Positions 28,000 to 36,329 of a DNA stretch of 64,000 bases are shown in pieces (the first letter of the stretch is position 1; each line of letters opens with the position of its first letter). The DNA is taken from NCBI RefSeq assembly GCF_902459665.1, contig NZ_CABPSL010000002.1, forward strand, positions 124,001-188,000, written 5' to 3'. The translations under genes were made by a program, and so were the position numbers. The stretch is from Pandoraea cepalis (GTDB taxonomy: Bacteria; Pseudomonadota; Gammaproteobacteria; Burkholderiales; Burkholderiaceae). A model generated the notes under the pieces. It worked only from the letters and a program-made list of their open reading frames with translations, searched no databases and had not been told where the DNA came from.

Positions 28000-28818
28000 T
28001 CAGAAGCAATGCGCTTGCGCAGGGAACGTGCCGTGCTTGACCGCTTGCACGTACGCTTCGATGGCGGCGGCAATGCTCGGCTGGCCTTCCATGAAGTTCA
28101 TCGAGAACTTCGGTGACTTGCCGGGGAACACGCCGAGCATATCCTGCAACACCAGCACTTGTCCGTCGCATTCGGGACCGGCCCCGATGCCGATGGTCGG
28201 CATCGTCGGCACTTCCGGTGTGACGCGCGCCGCGACGGCGGCCGGAATGGCTTCGAGTACGACCAACTGCGCGCCTGCCGCTTGCAGCGTACGCGCATCG
28301 TCGATCAACTGCGTTTGCGCAGCCTCTTCGCGCGCCTGAACCTTGAAACCGCCGAACGCGTGCACCGACTGCGGCGTGAGTCCCAGATGCGCACACACGG
28401 GAATGCTGCGCTCCACCAGAAAGCGCACCGTCTCGGCGAGCCACGCGCCGCCTTCGATCTTCACCATTTGCGCGCCGGCCTGCATGACGGCCACGGCGCT
28501 CTGATAAGCCTGCTCCTTCGTGCCATAGGTGCCGAACGGCAGGTCGGCCAGTATGAGTGCCTTGTCGACACTGCGCGCGACGCATTCGGTGTGATAACAG
28601 ATGTCGCGCAACGTGACGGGCAACGTCGTGCGCTGGCCCTGGATCACGTTGCCGAGCGAGTCGCCAATCAGAATGGCGTCGACCCCCACGCGGTCGAGCA
28701 GCGCGGCGAAACTCGCGTCATACGCGGTGAGCATGGCGATCTTCTCGCCTCGCTCGCGCATCTGGGCAAGCCCGGGAACGGTCACGGCCTTGCGGTTGGA
28801 TTCTTGCAGATAACTCAT
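28000..28818 (-). CDS. panB: 3-methyl-2-oxobutanoate hydroxymethyltransferase
   Basis: First committed step of pantothenate synthesis: transfers a hydroxymethyl group from methylene-tetrahydrofolate to 2-oxoisovalerate. The 272 residues carry the metal- and substrate-binding blocks [41 protein letters not shown] and [20 protein letters not shown]. Length is normal. Last gene of the operon HAD-pcnB-folK-kinase-panB, 54 bp after the kinase. Convergent with the histidine kinase gene across 143 bp that hold only small inverted repeats. Confidence 0.97.
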   Translation of the reverse strand: MSYLQESNRKAVTVPGLAQMRERGEKIAMLTAYDASFAALLDRVGVDAILIGDSLGNVIQGQRTTLPVTLRDICYHTECVARSVDKALILADLPFGTYGTKEQAYQSAVAVMQAGAQMVKIEGGAWLAETVRFLVERSIPVCAHLGLTPQSVHAFGGFKVQAREEAAQTQLIDDARTLQAAGAQLVVLEAIPAAVAARVTPEVPTMPTIGIGAGPECDGQVLVLQDMLGVFPGKSPKFSMNFMEGQPSIAAAIEAYVQAVKHGTFPAQAHCF

Positions 28819-28872
28819 GTCAGCCTCGGTTCATGAGGTGTCGCCCGTTCGCCTGCGCGGCGCGGGCGACGA

Positions 28873-29529
28873 TCAGGGGCGAGCGCCCTTGACGAAGACT
28901 TCCTTGCGTCCGCGCATCTGATCGATGCGTTCGACCAGCAGGGCGAAGTCATTGTCGTTATGCGCCGGGTCGAATTGTTCCGTGTCGACCGTCAATACCG
29001 GCGCAGCGGCGTAATGATAGAAGAATTCGCCGTAGATGTCGCACAGCGCGCGCAGATACGTATCGGGAATTTGCTGTTCCATCGGAATGGCGCGCTTCTG
29101 AATGCGCGCGAACAGCGTCTCGGGGCTCGCCTGCAGATGAATCACGAGGTCCGGCGCCCGGTGCGGCCGCTCGATGTGCGCCACGAGCCTGCGATACAGA
29201 TCGAGTTCGTCGGCCGAGAGCGTCAGGCGTGCGAACAGGCCATCTTTTTCGGGAAGAAAGTCGGTGAAGATCGGTTTGCCGTCGATCTCGCGCCGGGCAA
29301 TTTCCGTCGCCTCGTCGACCCGTTGCAGACAGAACGACAACTGCGCGGGCATCGCGTAGCGTGCGCTGTCGCGATAGAAACGTTCGAGAAAAGGATTGAG
29401 CGTGGGCTGCTCGAGCAACACTGTGGCGCCGGCGGCATCGGCCAGGCGCTGCGCCAGCGACGTCTTGCCGACCCCGATGGGGCCCTCGACGGCCAGGTAG
29501 CGAAAACGCCCGAGGACGGGCGATCTCAT
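28873..29529 (-). CDS. Deoxynucleoside kinase (deoxyadenosine/deoxyguanosine kinase family)
   Basis: Salvage kinase of 218 residues that phosphorylates deoxynucleosides. It has Walker A EGPIGVGKTSL near residues 15-25, the EQPTLNPFLERFYRDSARYAMPAQL substrate block, the DRY-like region with LPEKDGLFARLTL, and a lid with RIQKRAIPMEQ. I place the start at the ATG at 29529, which overlaps the folK stop as ATGA; a start 11 codons upstream is possible. Location between folK and panB is the usual order in Burkholderiales. Confidence 0.88.
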   Translation of the reverse strand: MRSPVLGRFRYLAVEGPIGVGKTSLAQRLADAAGATVLLEQPTLNPFLERFYRDSARYAMPAQLSFCLQRVDEATEIARREIDGKPIFTDFLPEKDGLFARLTLSADELDLYRRLVAHIERPHRAPDLVIHLQASPETLFARIQKRAIPMEQQIPDTYLRALCDIYGEFFYHYAAAPVLTVDTEQFDPAHNDNDFALLVERIDQMRGRKEVFVKGARP

Positions 29530-30038
29530 GACACGTAGGCGCGCTTCGTCGGGCAGCAGCACTGCGCGACGCGCTCGATGCGCTGGTCGGCGACGCCCAG
29601 CAGCAAGGCGCTGACGCGGCCCAGGCCAGGGATGTCGAGTTCAGGAGCGAGATCCGCGAGCGGGCGCAGCACGAAGGCGCGCGCGGCCATGCGCGGATGC
29701 GGGACGATCAGGTCGGGTTCGGCGATGCACTCGTTGCCGTACAGCAGCAGGTCGAGATCGAGCGTGCGCGGCGCATTCTTGTACGGTCGCTCGCGTCCGA
29801 AATGCAACTCGATCTTCAGGCACAGCGTGAGCAACTGATGAGCGCTCAGGCTCGTCTCAACGGCGACGGCGCAGTTGAGATAGTCGTCGCCGCTCGATTC
29901 GATGGGAGCCGTGCGATACAGGTCAGACTTGCCAATGATCGTGACGCCGATCTGCTGCGCCAGGCAGACGATGGCGTCCTTGATCGATTGGCGGGCGTCA
30001 CCGAGATTCGCGCCGAGCCCGATATAGGCAACAGTCAT
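29526..30038 (-). CDS. folK: 6-hydroxymethyl-7,8-dihydropterin pyrophosphokinase
   Basis: Transfers pyrophosphate from ATP to hydroxymethyl-dihydropterin in folate synthesis. The 170 residues begin MTVAYIGLGANLGDARQSI. The diagnostic segments are YRTAPIESSGDDYLNCAV, GRERPYKNAPRTLDLDLLLY and VPHPRMAARAFVLRPLADLAP. The start at 30038 overlaps the pcnB stop (ATGA) and its stop overlaps the next gene's ATG, so translation is coupled on both sides. An open frame that runs further upstream lies inside pcnB. Confidence 0.97.
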   Translation of the reverse strand: MTVAYIGLGANLGDARQSIKDAIVCLAQQIGVTIIGKSDLYRTAPIESSGDDYLNCAVAVETSLSAHQLLTLCLKIELHFGRERPYKNAPRTLDLDLLLYGNECIAEPDLIVPHPRMAARAFVLRPLADLAPELDIPGLGRVSALLLGVADQRIERVAQCCCPTKRAYVS

Positions 30039-31549
30039 GAAGCACCTTCGGAACCATGCTGTCGCGATGATACCCGCTTGCCCTGATTCTCGCTGGTCGC
30101 GCTCTCGTTGCCGCCGCCCCCGTCGCCACGTTCGCCGCCCGAGCTTTCGCCACTGCTTCCGCCCGTCGGTTTGCGACGTCGGCGGCGACGCTTGGCGGCC
30201 GGCGTGGAGCCCGGTCCGCTGCCTTGGGAAAGCAGGGTGTCGCGTGTCGCGGCGTCGCCTTCGAGGAAGTCGGTCCACCACTGGCCGGCTTCGGCCGGGA
30301 CTTCACCGGATTCGCAACGCAGCAGCAGGAAATCGTAACCCGCGCGCAGGCGCGGATGCTCGAGCATGCGCAGCGGCGTGCGGCCAACGCGTTTGTCCAG
30401 GCGCACCTGCAAGCCCCAGATATCCTTCATGTCGGCGACGAAACGGCGTTGGATCGCCAGCTTGCCGGTTTGCGCGTCGAGCACGTCGTCCATCGCGAGA
30501 TGCAGCGCCGGAATCGGATATTCGCCCGCACTTTGATAGGCCTGCCACTTTTCGAGCACGAGATGCCAGAGCAGCGCGGCGAACAGGAAGCCCGGCGAGA
30601 CCGGCTTGCCTGCGCGGATGCGTGCATCGGTGTTGGCGAGCGCCAGCATGACGAATTTCTCGCCCAACGGCTGCTCCAGTACCACGTCGAGCAACGGCAG
30701 CAGGCCGTGATGCAGCCCCTGCTCACGCAGTTGCTGCACACACGCCCACGCGTGACCCGAGAGCAGCAGCTTGAGCATCTCGTCGAACAGACGCGCCGCT
30801 GGCACGTTGTCGATGAGTGGCGCGAGCTGTGTAATCGGCTCGGCCGTCGCGTCGTCGATCTTGAAGCCGAGCTTGGCCGCGAAACGCACCACGCGCAGCA
30901 TGCGCACGGGGTCTTCGCGGTAGCGCGTGGCCGGGTCGCCGATCATGCGCAGCACGCGCTTCTGAATGTCTTCCCAGCCGTGGTGATAGTCGTGCACCGT
31001 CTGGGCCGCCGGATCGTAATACATGGCGTTGACGGTGAAGTCGCGCCGGGCGGCGTCTTCCTCCTGCTCGCCCCAGACGTTGTCGCGCAGCACGCGGCCC
31101 GATTCGTCGGTGACGTGCGTCTTGCGGTCGAGTTCGCCTTTTTTCGGACGACGTGCGCCGATCTGCTCGCTGTCGACGGCATCGACCAGCGCCCGGAACG
31201 TGGAGGTCTCGATGATCTCCTGGCCGAACTGCACATGCACGATCTGGAAGCGGCGACCGATGATGCGCGCGCGGCGAAACAGGCGCTGGACCTGCTCGGG
31301 CGTGGCGCTGGTGGCGACGTCGAAGTCTTTCGGGGCAATGCCCAGCAGCAGATCGCGCACGGCGCCGCCGACGATGAAGGCCTTGAACCCGGCTTGCTGC
31401 AGGGTGTCGGTCACGCGCACGGCGTTCTTCGAGAGCAGGCTCGGATCGATGCCGTGGACCGAGGCGGGGATGACGACCGGCTTGCCGGTCGGGGGCAGGT
31501 TGGCCTGGCTGTCTTTGCCAAGCAGTTTCTTGATGAGTTTGCGGATCAC
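30035..31549 (-). CDS. pcnB: Poly(A) polymerase I
   Basis: Adds poly(A) tails that mark RNAs for decay. The 504-residue protein has the class II nucleotidyltransferase core FIVGGAVRDLLLGIAPKDFDVATSA with the catalytic DFD, the FQIVHVQFG strand, RRDFTVNAMYYDP and the RNA-binding RVVRFAAKLGF. The C-terminus is a basic, Gly/Ser-rich tail (KRRRRRRKPTGGSSGE). The start is a GTG at 31549 that overlaps the stop of the HAD gene (GTGA). No clear Shine-Dalgarno sequence, so coupling is likely. Confidence 0.96.
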   Translation of the reverse strand: MIRKLIKKLLGKDSQANLPPTGKPVVIPASVHGIDPSLLSKNAVRVTDTLQQAGFKAFIVGGAVRDLLLGIAPKDFDVATSATPEQVQRLFRRARIIGRRFQIVHVQFGQEIIETSTFRALVDAVDSEQIGARRPKKGELDRKTHVTDESGRVLRDNVWGEQEEDAARRDFTVNAMYYDPAAQTVHDYHHGWEDIQKRVLRMIGDPATRYREDPVRMLRVVRFAAKLGFKIDDATAEPITQLAPLIDNVPAARLFDEMLKLLLSGHAWACVQQLREQGLHHGLLPLLDVVLEQPLGEKFVMLALANTDARIRAGKPVSPGFLFAALLWHLVLEKWQAYQSAGEYPIPALHLAMDDVLDAQTGKLAIQRRFVADMKDIWGLQVRLDKRVGRTPLRMLEHPRLRAGYDFLLLRCESGEVPAEAGQWWTDFLEGDAATRDTLLSQGSGPGSTPAAKRRRRRRKPTGGSSGESSGGERGDGGGGNESATSENQGKRVSSRQHGSEGAS

Positions 31550-32235
31550 TGGAACAACTCGAGAATGGGCCAGCGACGCGCCAGCGCGATGTCGCGCAGC
31601 GCCTCATCGGGGTTCGTTGCCACCGGATGGTTCACCTTCTCCATCAGGGGGACGTCGTTGGCGGAATCGCTATAGAAAAAGACGTGGTCGAAATCGTGCC
31701 ACGACTTGCCAAGGCTGGCGAGCCAGGCTTCGGTGCGCGTGATCTTGCCCTCGCGGAAGCTCGGTGTACCGACATAGTCGCCGGTATAGCGTGCGTCCGG
31801 CGCGTTCGGATCGTCGCCGGCCACGGCCGGTTCGGTGCCGATCAGGTGATCGATGCCGAACGCCCGGGCGATCGGCCGCGTGACGAACGTGTTGGTGGCC
31901 GTCACGATCGCGCACAGGTCGCCGGCCCGGCGGTGCGTGTCGAGCAGTTCGAGCGCTTCGGGACGAATGTGCGGCAGGATCGCTTCTTCCATGTACTGCG
32001 TATGCCACGCGTCGAGCTGGTCGCGCGGATAGCGCGCGAGCGGCGCGAGGCAGAAACGCAGATAAGCCGGCATATCGAGCCGGCCTTCGCAGTAATCCTG
32101 ATAGAACGCCTCGTTGGCCTGTGCGTACGAATCACGCTCGACAGCACCCTGGCGCACGAGGAAACGACCCCACTCCTTGTCGCTGTCCGTGGGCAGCAGA
32201 GTGTGGTCGAGATCGAAGAGGGCTAAATTGGTCAT
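31546..32235 (-). CDS. HAD-family (IB) phosphatase
   Basis: A 229-residue HAD hydrolase. Motif I is LALFDLDHTLLPTDS near the N-terminus (nucleophile Asp8), motif II IVTATNTF, then a Lys in REGKITR, and motif IV FYSDSANDVPLMEKV. The IB subfamily includes phosphoserine and histidinol-phosphate phosphatases; the true substrate is not readable. In Burkholderiales this gene normally heads the pcnB-folK operon. TAAAAT ends seven bases before the ATG and no Shine-Dalgarno sequence is present. Confidence 0.88.
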   Translation of the reverse strand: MTNLALFDLDHTLLPTDSDKEWGRFLVRQGAVERDSYAQANEAFYQDYCEGRLDMPAYLRFCLAPLARYPRDQLDAWHTQYMEEAILPHIRPEALELLDTHRRAGDLCAIVTATNTFVTRPIARAFGIDHLIGTEPAVAGDDPNAPDARYTGDYVGTPSFREGKITRTEAWLASLGKSWHDFDHVFFYSDSANDVPLMEKVNHPVATNPDEALRDIALARRWPILELFQ

Positions 32236-32242
32236 TGCGCGA

Positions 32243-32248
32243 ATTTTA
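32243..32248 (-). promoter_or_regulatory. -10-like hexamer of the HAD-pcnB-folK operon
   Basis: TAAAAT on the reverse strand, then TCGCGCA and the ATG at 32235. It predicts a leaderless mRNA for the operon head. Confidence 0.45.
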
Positions 32249-32290
32249 CCTGAAGCTAGGGGCGGCTTACCTGAACCGGCGCGATACCGG

Positions 32291-33001
32291 TCAGTTTTTC
32301 CCTTCGGGGACGGCCGGATCGGTGTGGGTCAGCATCTGGCGCAGCAACGGCAGGGTCACCGCGCGCTTTTGTTCCATCGAAAATCGGTCGAGACGATCGA
32401 GCAACGCCATCAGGCTCGACATATCGCGCTCGAAGTGCGTGAGCAGATAGGCGGGCACATCGGTCGCCAACTGCAACCCGCGCTCGCGGGCGGCATTCTG
32501 CAGCGCCTGCTTCTTGCCGTCGTCATCGAGCCCCACAATGTGAAATACGAGGCCCCAGCCGAGGCGGGTGCGCAGGTCTTCGCGCAGCGGCATGTCGACA
32601 GGGGGCTGGGCGCCTGCGGCCACGAAGGCACAGTGCGGGCGGGCGCGTGTCTCGTTGAACAGGTTGAAGGCGGCGATCTGCTGGGTGGGGGAGAGATGGT
32701 CGCAATCGTCGACGCAGTAGACCGTGCTCGCGTCGTCGAACGTGAAGGCGGCCAGGGGGCTGTTCGGGCGCAGATAGCGCGCGCTTGGGCCCACGGCATG
32801 GCACAGGGCCTCCATCAGGTGGGTGCGGCCGGACCCGGCCGTCCCCCAGAGGTAGATGCCGCGATCGCGCGCCGTGCCGGCCGAGAGTTCGGCGGGCAGG
32901 CCGGCGAGCGTTTGCGCCGCCTCGCGATTGGGCCCGACAATGAAATTGTCGAACGTGGCGGGCGGCGGTGTGCCGAGGTCGAGAAACAGTTGCTGGATCA
33001 C
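32291..33001 (-). CDS. hda: DnaA regulatory inactivator Hda
   Basis: Hda joins the DNA-loaded beta clamp and stimulates hydrolysis of DnaA-ATP, preventing re-initiation. The 236 residues open with IQQLFLDLG, a short clamp-binding motif. The P-loop-like GTAGSGRTHL has Arg in place of Lys, as is usual for Hda. The AAA+ core includes VYCVDDCDHLS, and a C-terminal helical domain contains DRLDRFSMEQKRAVT. The start is a GTG at 33001 without an obvious Shine-Dalgarno sequence. Divergent from purM. Confidence 0.94.
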   Translation of the reverse strand: MIQQLFLDLGTPPPATFDNFIVGPNREAAQTLAGLPAELSAGTARDRGIYLWGTAGSGRTHLMEALCHAVGPSARYLRPNSPLAAFTFDDASTVYCVDDCDHLSPTQQIAAFNLFNETRARPHCAFVAAGAQPPVDMPLREDLRTRLGWGLVFHIVGLDDDGKKQALQNAARERGLQLATDVPAYLLTHFERDMSSLMALLDRLDRFSMEQKRAVTLPLLRQMLTHTDPAVPEGKN

Positions 33002-33107
33002 GAACGAGGAAAGCCGGCAAAAGGCTGGCGGAGTGCGGTTTACAGGGCAAGCCGACGTCGGCTTGCGTCCGATATCCGGTTTGCATGCCGAAAGGGCACG
33101 CGCATCG

Positions 33108-33126
33108 GGTAAAATCGCATTTTACC
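33108..33126. promoter_or_regulatory. 19-bp dyad in the hda-purM control region
   Basis: GGTAAAAT and ATTTTACC are perfect arms around CGC. The left arm contains a -10-like TAAAAT for purM, 32 bases before its ATG, and the symmetric copy could serve hda. It may be two face-to-face promoters or an operator. Confidence 0.45.
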
Positions 33127-33147
33127 GAACCTTGATGCATTCCCGTC

Positions 33148-34194
33148 ATGTCACACCCTAACGAAACATCCGGCCTTTCCTATCGCGACGCTGGCGTCGA
33201 CATCGAAGCGGGCGACGCATTGGTCGAAGCGATCAAGCCGTTTGCCAAAAAAACCCTGCGCGACGGCGTGCTGGGCGGCATTGGCGGCTTCGGCGCGCTG
33301 TTCGAAGTACCCAAGCGCTACAAGGAGCCGGTGCTTGTTTCGGGGACCGACGGCGTGGGCACCAAGCTCAAGCTGGCCTTCACGCTGAACAAGCACGACA
33401 CGGTCGGCCAGGATCTGGTCGCCATGAGCGTGAACGACATCCTGGTGCAGGGTGCCGAGCCGCTGTTCTTCCTTGACTACTTTGCCTGCGGCAAGCTCGA
33501 CGTGGCCACCGCGGCCACCGTCGTCAAGGGCATCGCCCAGGGGTGTGAGCTGGCGGGCTGTGCCCTGATCGGTGGCGAGACGGCCGAAATGCCGAGCATG
33601 TACCCGGACGGCGAGTACGATCTGGCGGGTTTTGCGGTCGGTGCGGTCGAGAAGAGCAAGATCATCGACGGCACGACCATCGTGCCGGGCGACGTGGTGC
33701 TGGGTCTGGCCTCGTCGGGTGCGCATTCGAACGGTTATTCGCTCGTTCGCAAGATCATCGACGTCGCCAAGCCGGATCTGGACGCCGATTTCCACGGCCA
33801 ACCGCTGCGCGACGTGCTGATGGCGCCGACGCGCATCTACGTCAAGTCGCTGCTGGCGCTGATGCAGTCGCTGCCGGTCAAGGGCATGGCCCACATCACG
33901 GGGGGCGGCATCGTGGAGAACATTCCGCGTGTGCTGCAAGACCACTTGACGGCCGACATCAAGCAAGACGCCTGGACGCTGCCGCCGTTGTTCCAGTGGC
34001 TGCAGGCGCACGGCAAGGTGGCCGACGCCGAAATGCACCGCGTGTTCAACTGCGGTATCGGCATGGCGGTGATCGTCGCGGCGGCTGACGCCGACGCGGC
34101 CGTCAAGCACCTGGAAGCGTCGGGCGAGACGGTCTACCGTCTGGGCACGATCCGCGAGCGCAAGGAAGGTGAAGCGCAGACGATCGTGTCGTAA
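33148..34194 (+). CDS. purM: Phosphoribosylformylglycinamidine cyclo-ligase (AIR synthetase)
   Basis: Closes the imidazole ring of purines using ATP. The 348 residues show [22 protein letters not shown] at the N-terminus, [48 protein letters not shown] and [17 protein letters not shown]. Length is standard. No good Shine-Dalgarno sequence. Divergent from hda. A perfect 7-bp hairpin (GGAGGGC GAT GCCCTCC, 34201-34217) lies just after its stop but has no T-run. Confidence 0.98.
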   Translation: MSHPNETSGLSYRDAGVDIEAGDALVEAIKPFAKKTLRDGVLGGIGGFGALFEVPKRYKEPVLVSGTDGVGTKLKLAFTLNKHDTVGQDLVAMSVNDILVQGAEPLFFLDYFACGKLDVATAATVVKGIAQGCELAGCALIGGETAEMPSMYPDGEYDLAGFAVGAVEKSKIIDGTTIVPGDVVLGLASSGAHSNGYSLVRKIIDVAKPDLDADFHGQPLRDVLMAPTRIYVKSLLALMQSLPVKGMAHITGGGIVENIPRVLQDHLTADIKQDAWTLPPLFQWLQAHGKVADAEMHRVFNCGIGMAVIVAAADADAAVKHLEASGETVYRLGTIRERKEGEAQTIVS

Positions 34195-34200
34195 GGCCCG

Positions 34201-34217
34201 GGAGGGCGATGCCCTCC
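34201..34217 (+). terminator. Short hairpin after purM
   Basis: GGAGGGC / GCCCTCC with a 3-base loop, six bases after the purM stop. No T-run, so termination is uncertain. The remaining bases to 34355 show no gene. Confidence 0.35.
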
Positions 34218-34355
34218 GGATATGCGCAATGCACTGAGAGCCCGCCGGCGATCGCGGCATAACCCCAGGCACAGGCCATAGAGCCGCGCGGTACGCTGGT
34301 GCCCGGCATTACTGGGGGCAATGCTCTCGGTTTCCACGGTCGCGAGAACTAGAAT

Positions 34356-35408
34356 CTAAGTGGCCATTGCTGCGCCATTGACGATCTGCTCGAAGTGTTC
34401 TGCGCTGCGCAGCACCGCGTCGAGTGGGGGGACGTCGTCGAAGACCATGCCAGCCATTGCGTCATAGTCTTTTTCCAGTGCCTCTCGCATCGCCGGACTT
34501 GGCGCCAGCGTAAACGTACCGGGCGCTGCAATATCAAGCCCCAGATCGGCGCTACCGAAGAACAACCTCGCATGGTGAGCACAGTCGATCGCCAACGCGT
34601 GATCGACTTGCCACGCGGCTGCACACGGCGCCTGCATCAGTTGATGCACGTCATAGTAGTGGCGCGAGACACGTTGTCCGCCGTGTCGCAGTTCACCGCG
34701 TCGATCATGCCATTGACGTAGTCCATGCAAGATCATGACCTTGTCCCAGAAGGTGCGCTCGGGCCTCACAGTGGTCACATTCGTCACGGTCAAATCCAAG
34801 TCTGGCAGGTCCTGTGTGACGTAGGGCGTGACGGAGGCCGCGACATGCGGATCGAGTGCAGACTTGGCGCCGGCCTCTATCTTGACGGCTGAGCGGATGT
34901 AGTCGCCAGCCGTGGCCGTGACTGAGGGATACCAGAACAGCAAGCTCTGACCATCCTTGTCGTCGGGATCGGGCGCCAGCCGAAAACGCTCCTCGGGAAT
35001 GACAGATGCTGCGAGATGAGTGAACTGTGCGGTTAATGGCCCTGCAATGTAAGCCTGGCATGCATCGCGGATGGCATCGAGACGTGCACGGCGCTTCTTG
35101 CCGCTCAACGCATCCAGATCGGCAATCTCGGCACTCTGCCCCAAGTCGTCACGAAACACTGTGATGTCAATGTCTTCGGAAAAGCGGGCAATGAGACCGA
35201 AGGCTTTTGAGAGCGAAGTGCCGCCCTTGAACAGTAGGCGGGGGCCACCCGCTTCGAGACCGTTAAACAGCGCATCCAGTGTCCAGCAGACCCAGAAATC
35301 CTTCTCGATGTTTTGAACCGCTGTACCCAGGCGAGCTGAGGCGCCAAGAAACAAGTCTCGCCGCTCGGCATCGCTGGCGGTGATGACGGAATGGAATGAT
35401 GGATTCAA
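34356..35408 (-). CDS. AbiEii/AbiGii-family nucleotidyltransferase toxin
   Basis: Toxin half of an AbiE-type (type IV) toxin-antitoxin and phage-abortive system. The 350-residue protein has the family motifs EKDFWV (35-40), KGGTSLSKAFG (61-71) and the catalytic SEDIDIT with DID at 79-81, then YYDVHQL near residue 246. The start is a TTG at 35408, four bases over the stop of the antitoxin gene (TTGA), with a strong GGAGG five bases before it; there is no better ATG. Its G+C looks lower than in neighbouring housekeeping genes, consistent with transfer. Confidence 0.9.
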   Translation of the reverse strand: MNPSFHSVITASDAERRDLFLGASARLGTAVQNIEKDFWVCWTLDALFNGLEAGGPRLLFKGGTSLSKAFGLIARFSEDIDITVFRDDLGQSAEIADLDALSGKKRRARLDAIRDACQAYIAGPLTAQFTHLAASVIPEERFRLAPDPDDKDGQSLLFWYPSVTATAGDYIRSAVKIEAGAKSALDPHVAASVTPYVTQDLPDLDLTVTNVTTVRPERTFWDKVMILHGLRQWHDRRGELRHGGQRVSRHYYDVHQLMQAPCAAAWQVDHALAIDCAHHARLFFGSADLGLDIAAPGTFTLAPSPAMREALEKDYDAMAGMVFDDVPPLDAVLRSAEHFEQIVNGAAMAT

Positions 35409-36124
35409 CGGACCTCCACGTGTTTGGCCGAGCGGCGTCGCGCAGACGGTGGCTTTTCATCACTGGGTGATTGAGGTGTTGCAGTCGACGCGGTCCGCGG
35501 GTCACATCCGGGAAGTTCACGGACCAGACTTTGCATCCACGCTGGCAACACGTTGAAACCTTCAAGCAGATCCTGGCGGAGCGCATCGCCGTGAATAGGG
35601 TCGGCCAGCACATTGGTCAGCTTGTTCAGAATAAGAGAACGTTCTGAAGTCAACGTGTCTTTCAACCAGTGCAGCGCCTGTACGATTCGCATGGCCGGAC
35701 GCCCCGCCCAGTAAAGTCGGCTGGGTGCTGTTTGCTTGAATTCAATGGTGAGTTTGTCCAGCTGAATTGCGCGGCGACGGGTGTCGGTATGGATGATGAC
35801 ACGTGCTGGTACCGCATGGGTCAGGCCGAGGTCATTGGCGGCGGTCATGCCGTCGACCAACAGGCGGAGGTGATCGCGGCGGGCAATGGCTTCAGCCACG
35901 GCACGGTAATCCGGCGTTGTTGGACGTTGGGTCAGGCTATTGACCTTGGGCCTGTCATATAGGCCCCTGTCGATGCGACGCAACTCTCCCGCCTGCACCA
36001 TGCGCTGCAGGGCTTTGTCGATGGCCTCACGACTGCCCAACTGCGCAAAGTCGGTCGGTACCCAAACTTGTCCGGGTTCGGCCGCTTCGATCAGGGCTGA
36101 AATGTGGGATTTGAGTGCGGACAT
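35405..36124 (-). CDS. AbiEi-type antitoxin / DUF6088-like DNA-binding protein
   Basis: Upstream partner of the toxin, 239 residues. The N-terminus (MSALKSHISALIEAAEPGQVW, then DFAQLGSREAIDKALQRMVQAGELRRIDRGLYDRP) is a winged-helix of the AbiEi kind. The middle has PDYRAVAEAIARRDHLRLLVDGMTAAN. The frame is open to 36241, but the ATG at 36124 has a perfect-looking ribosome-binding site (AGGAGGGATA) and leaves the operators free. Known AbiEi proteins neutralise the toxin and repress their own promoter by binding paired inverted repeats; such a pair is present at 36135-36205. Confidence 0.86.
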   Translation of the reverse strand: MSALKSHISALIEAAEPGQVWVPTDFAQLGSREAIDKALQRMVQAGELRRIDRGLYDRPKVNSLTQRPTTPDYRAVAEAIARRDHLRLLVDGMTAANDLGLTHAVPARVIIHTDTRRRAIQLDKLTIEFKQTAPSRLYWAGRPAMRIVQALHWLKDTLTSERSLILNKLTNVLADPIHGDALRQDLLEGFNVLPAWMQSLVRELPGCDPRTASTATPQSPSDEKPPSARRRSAKHVEVR

Positions 36125-36134
36125 TATCCCTCCT

Positions 36135-36162
36135 GTCCGATATTTGTATACTTTTTTCGGAC
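36135..36162. promoter_or_regulatory. AbiE operator copy A
   Basis: 28-bp element with inverted ends GTCCGA / TCGGAC. It matches copy B at 36178-36205 in 23 of 28 positions. It covers the -10 (TATACA or TACAAA on the reverse strand) of the antitoxin promoter. Confidence 0.75.
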
Positions 36163-36171
36163 GAATGACAA
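36143..36171 (-). promoter_or_regulatory. Promoter of the AbiE pair
   Basis: Reverse strand: -35 TTGTCA (36171-36166), 17 bases, TACAAA (36148-36143); or 15 bases and TATACA. The -10 lies in operator A and the -35 lies between the two operators, so a bound repressor would block it. Confidence 0.6.
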
Positions 36172-36177
36172 GGGGAT

Positions 36178-36205
36178 GTCCGAAATTTGTGGATTTATTT
36201 CGGAC
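36178..36205. promoter_or_regulatory. AbiE operator copy B
   Basis: 28-bp element with perfect 9-base inverted arms GTCCGAAAT / ATTTCGGAC around 10 bases. Its centre is 43 bp from that of copy A, close to four helical turns, so two dimers would sit on the same face. Confidence 0.75.
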
Positions 36206-36329
36206 GAAACGAGCCGATATTCCGCCTCGGTACTGGTCCACCTCTAGGGGTTAGCCGTCTGCTTAGCAAGACCCATGAGTGGGCATCCCGGCGTTTCGCT
36301 GTCGGGCTCGCGGGCTGCGCCCGGCGCTG

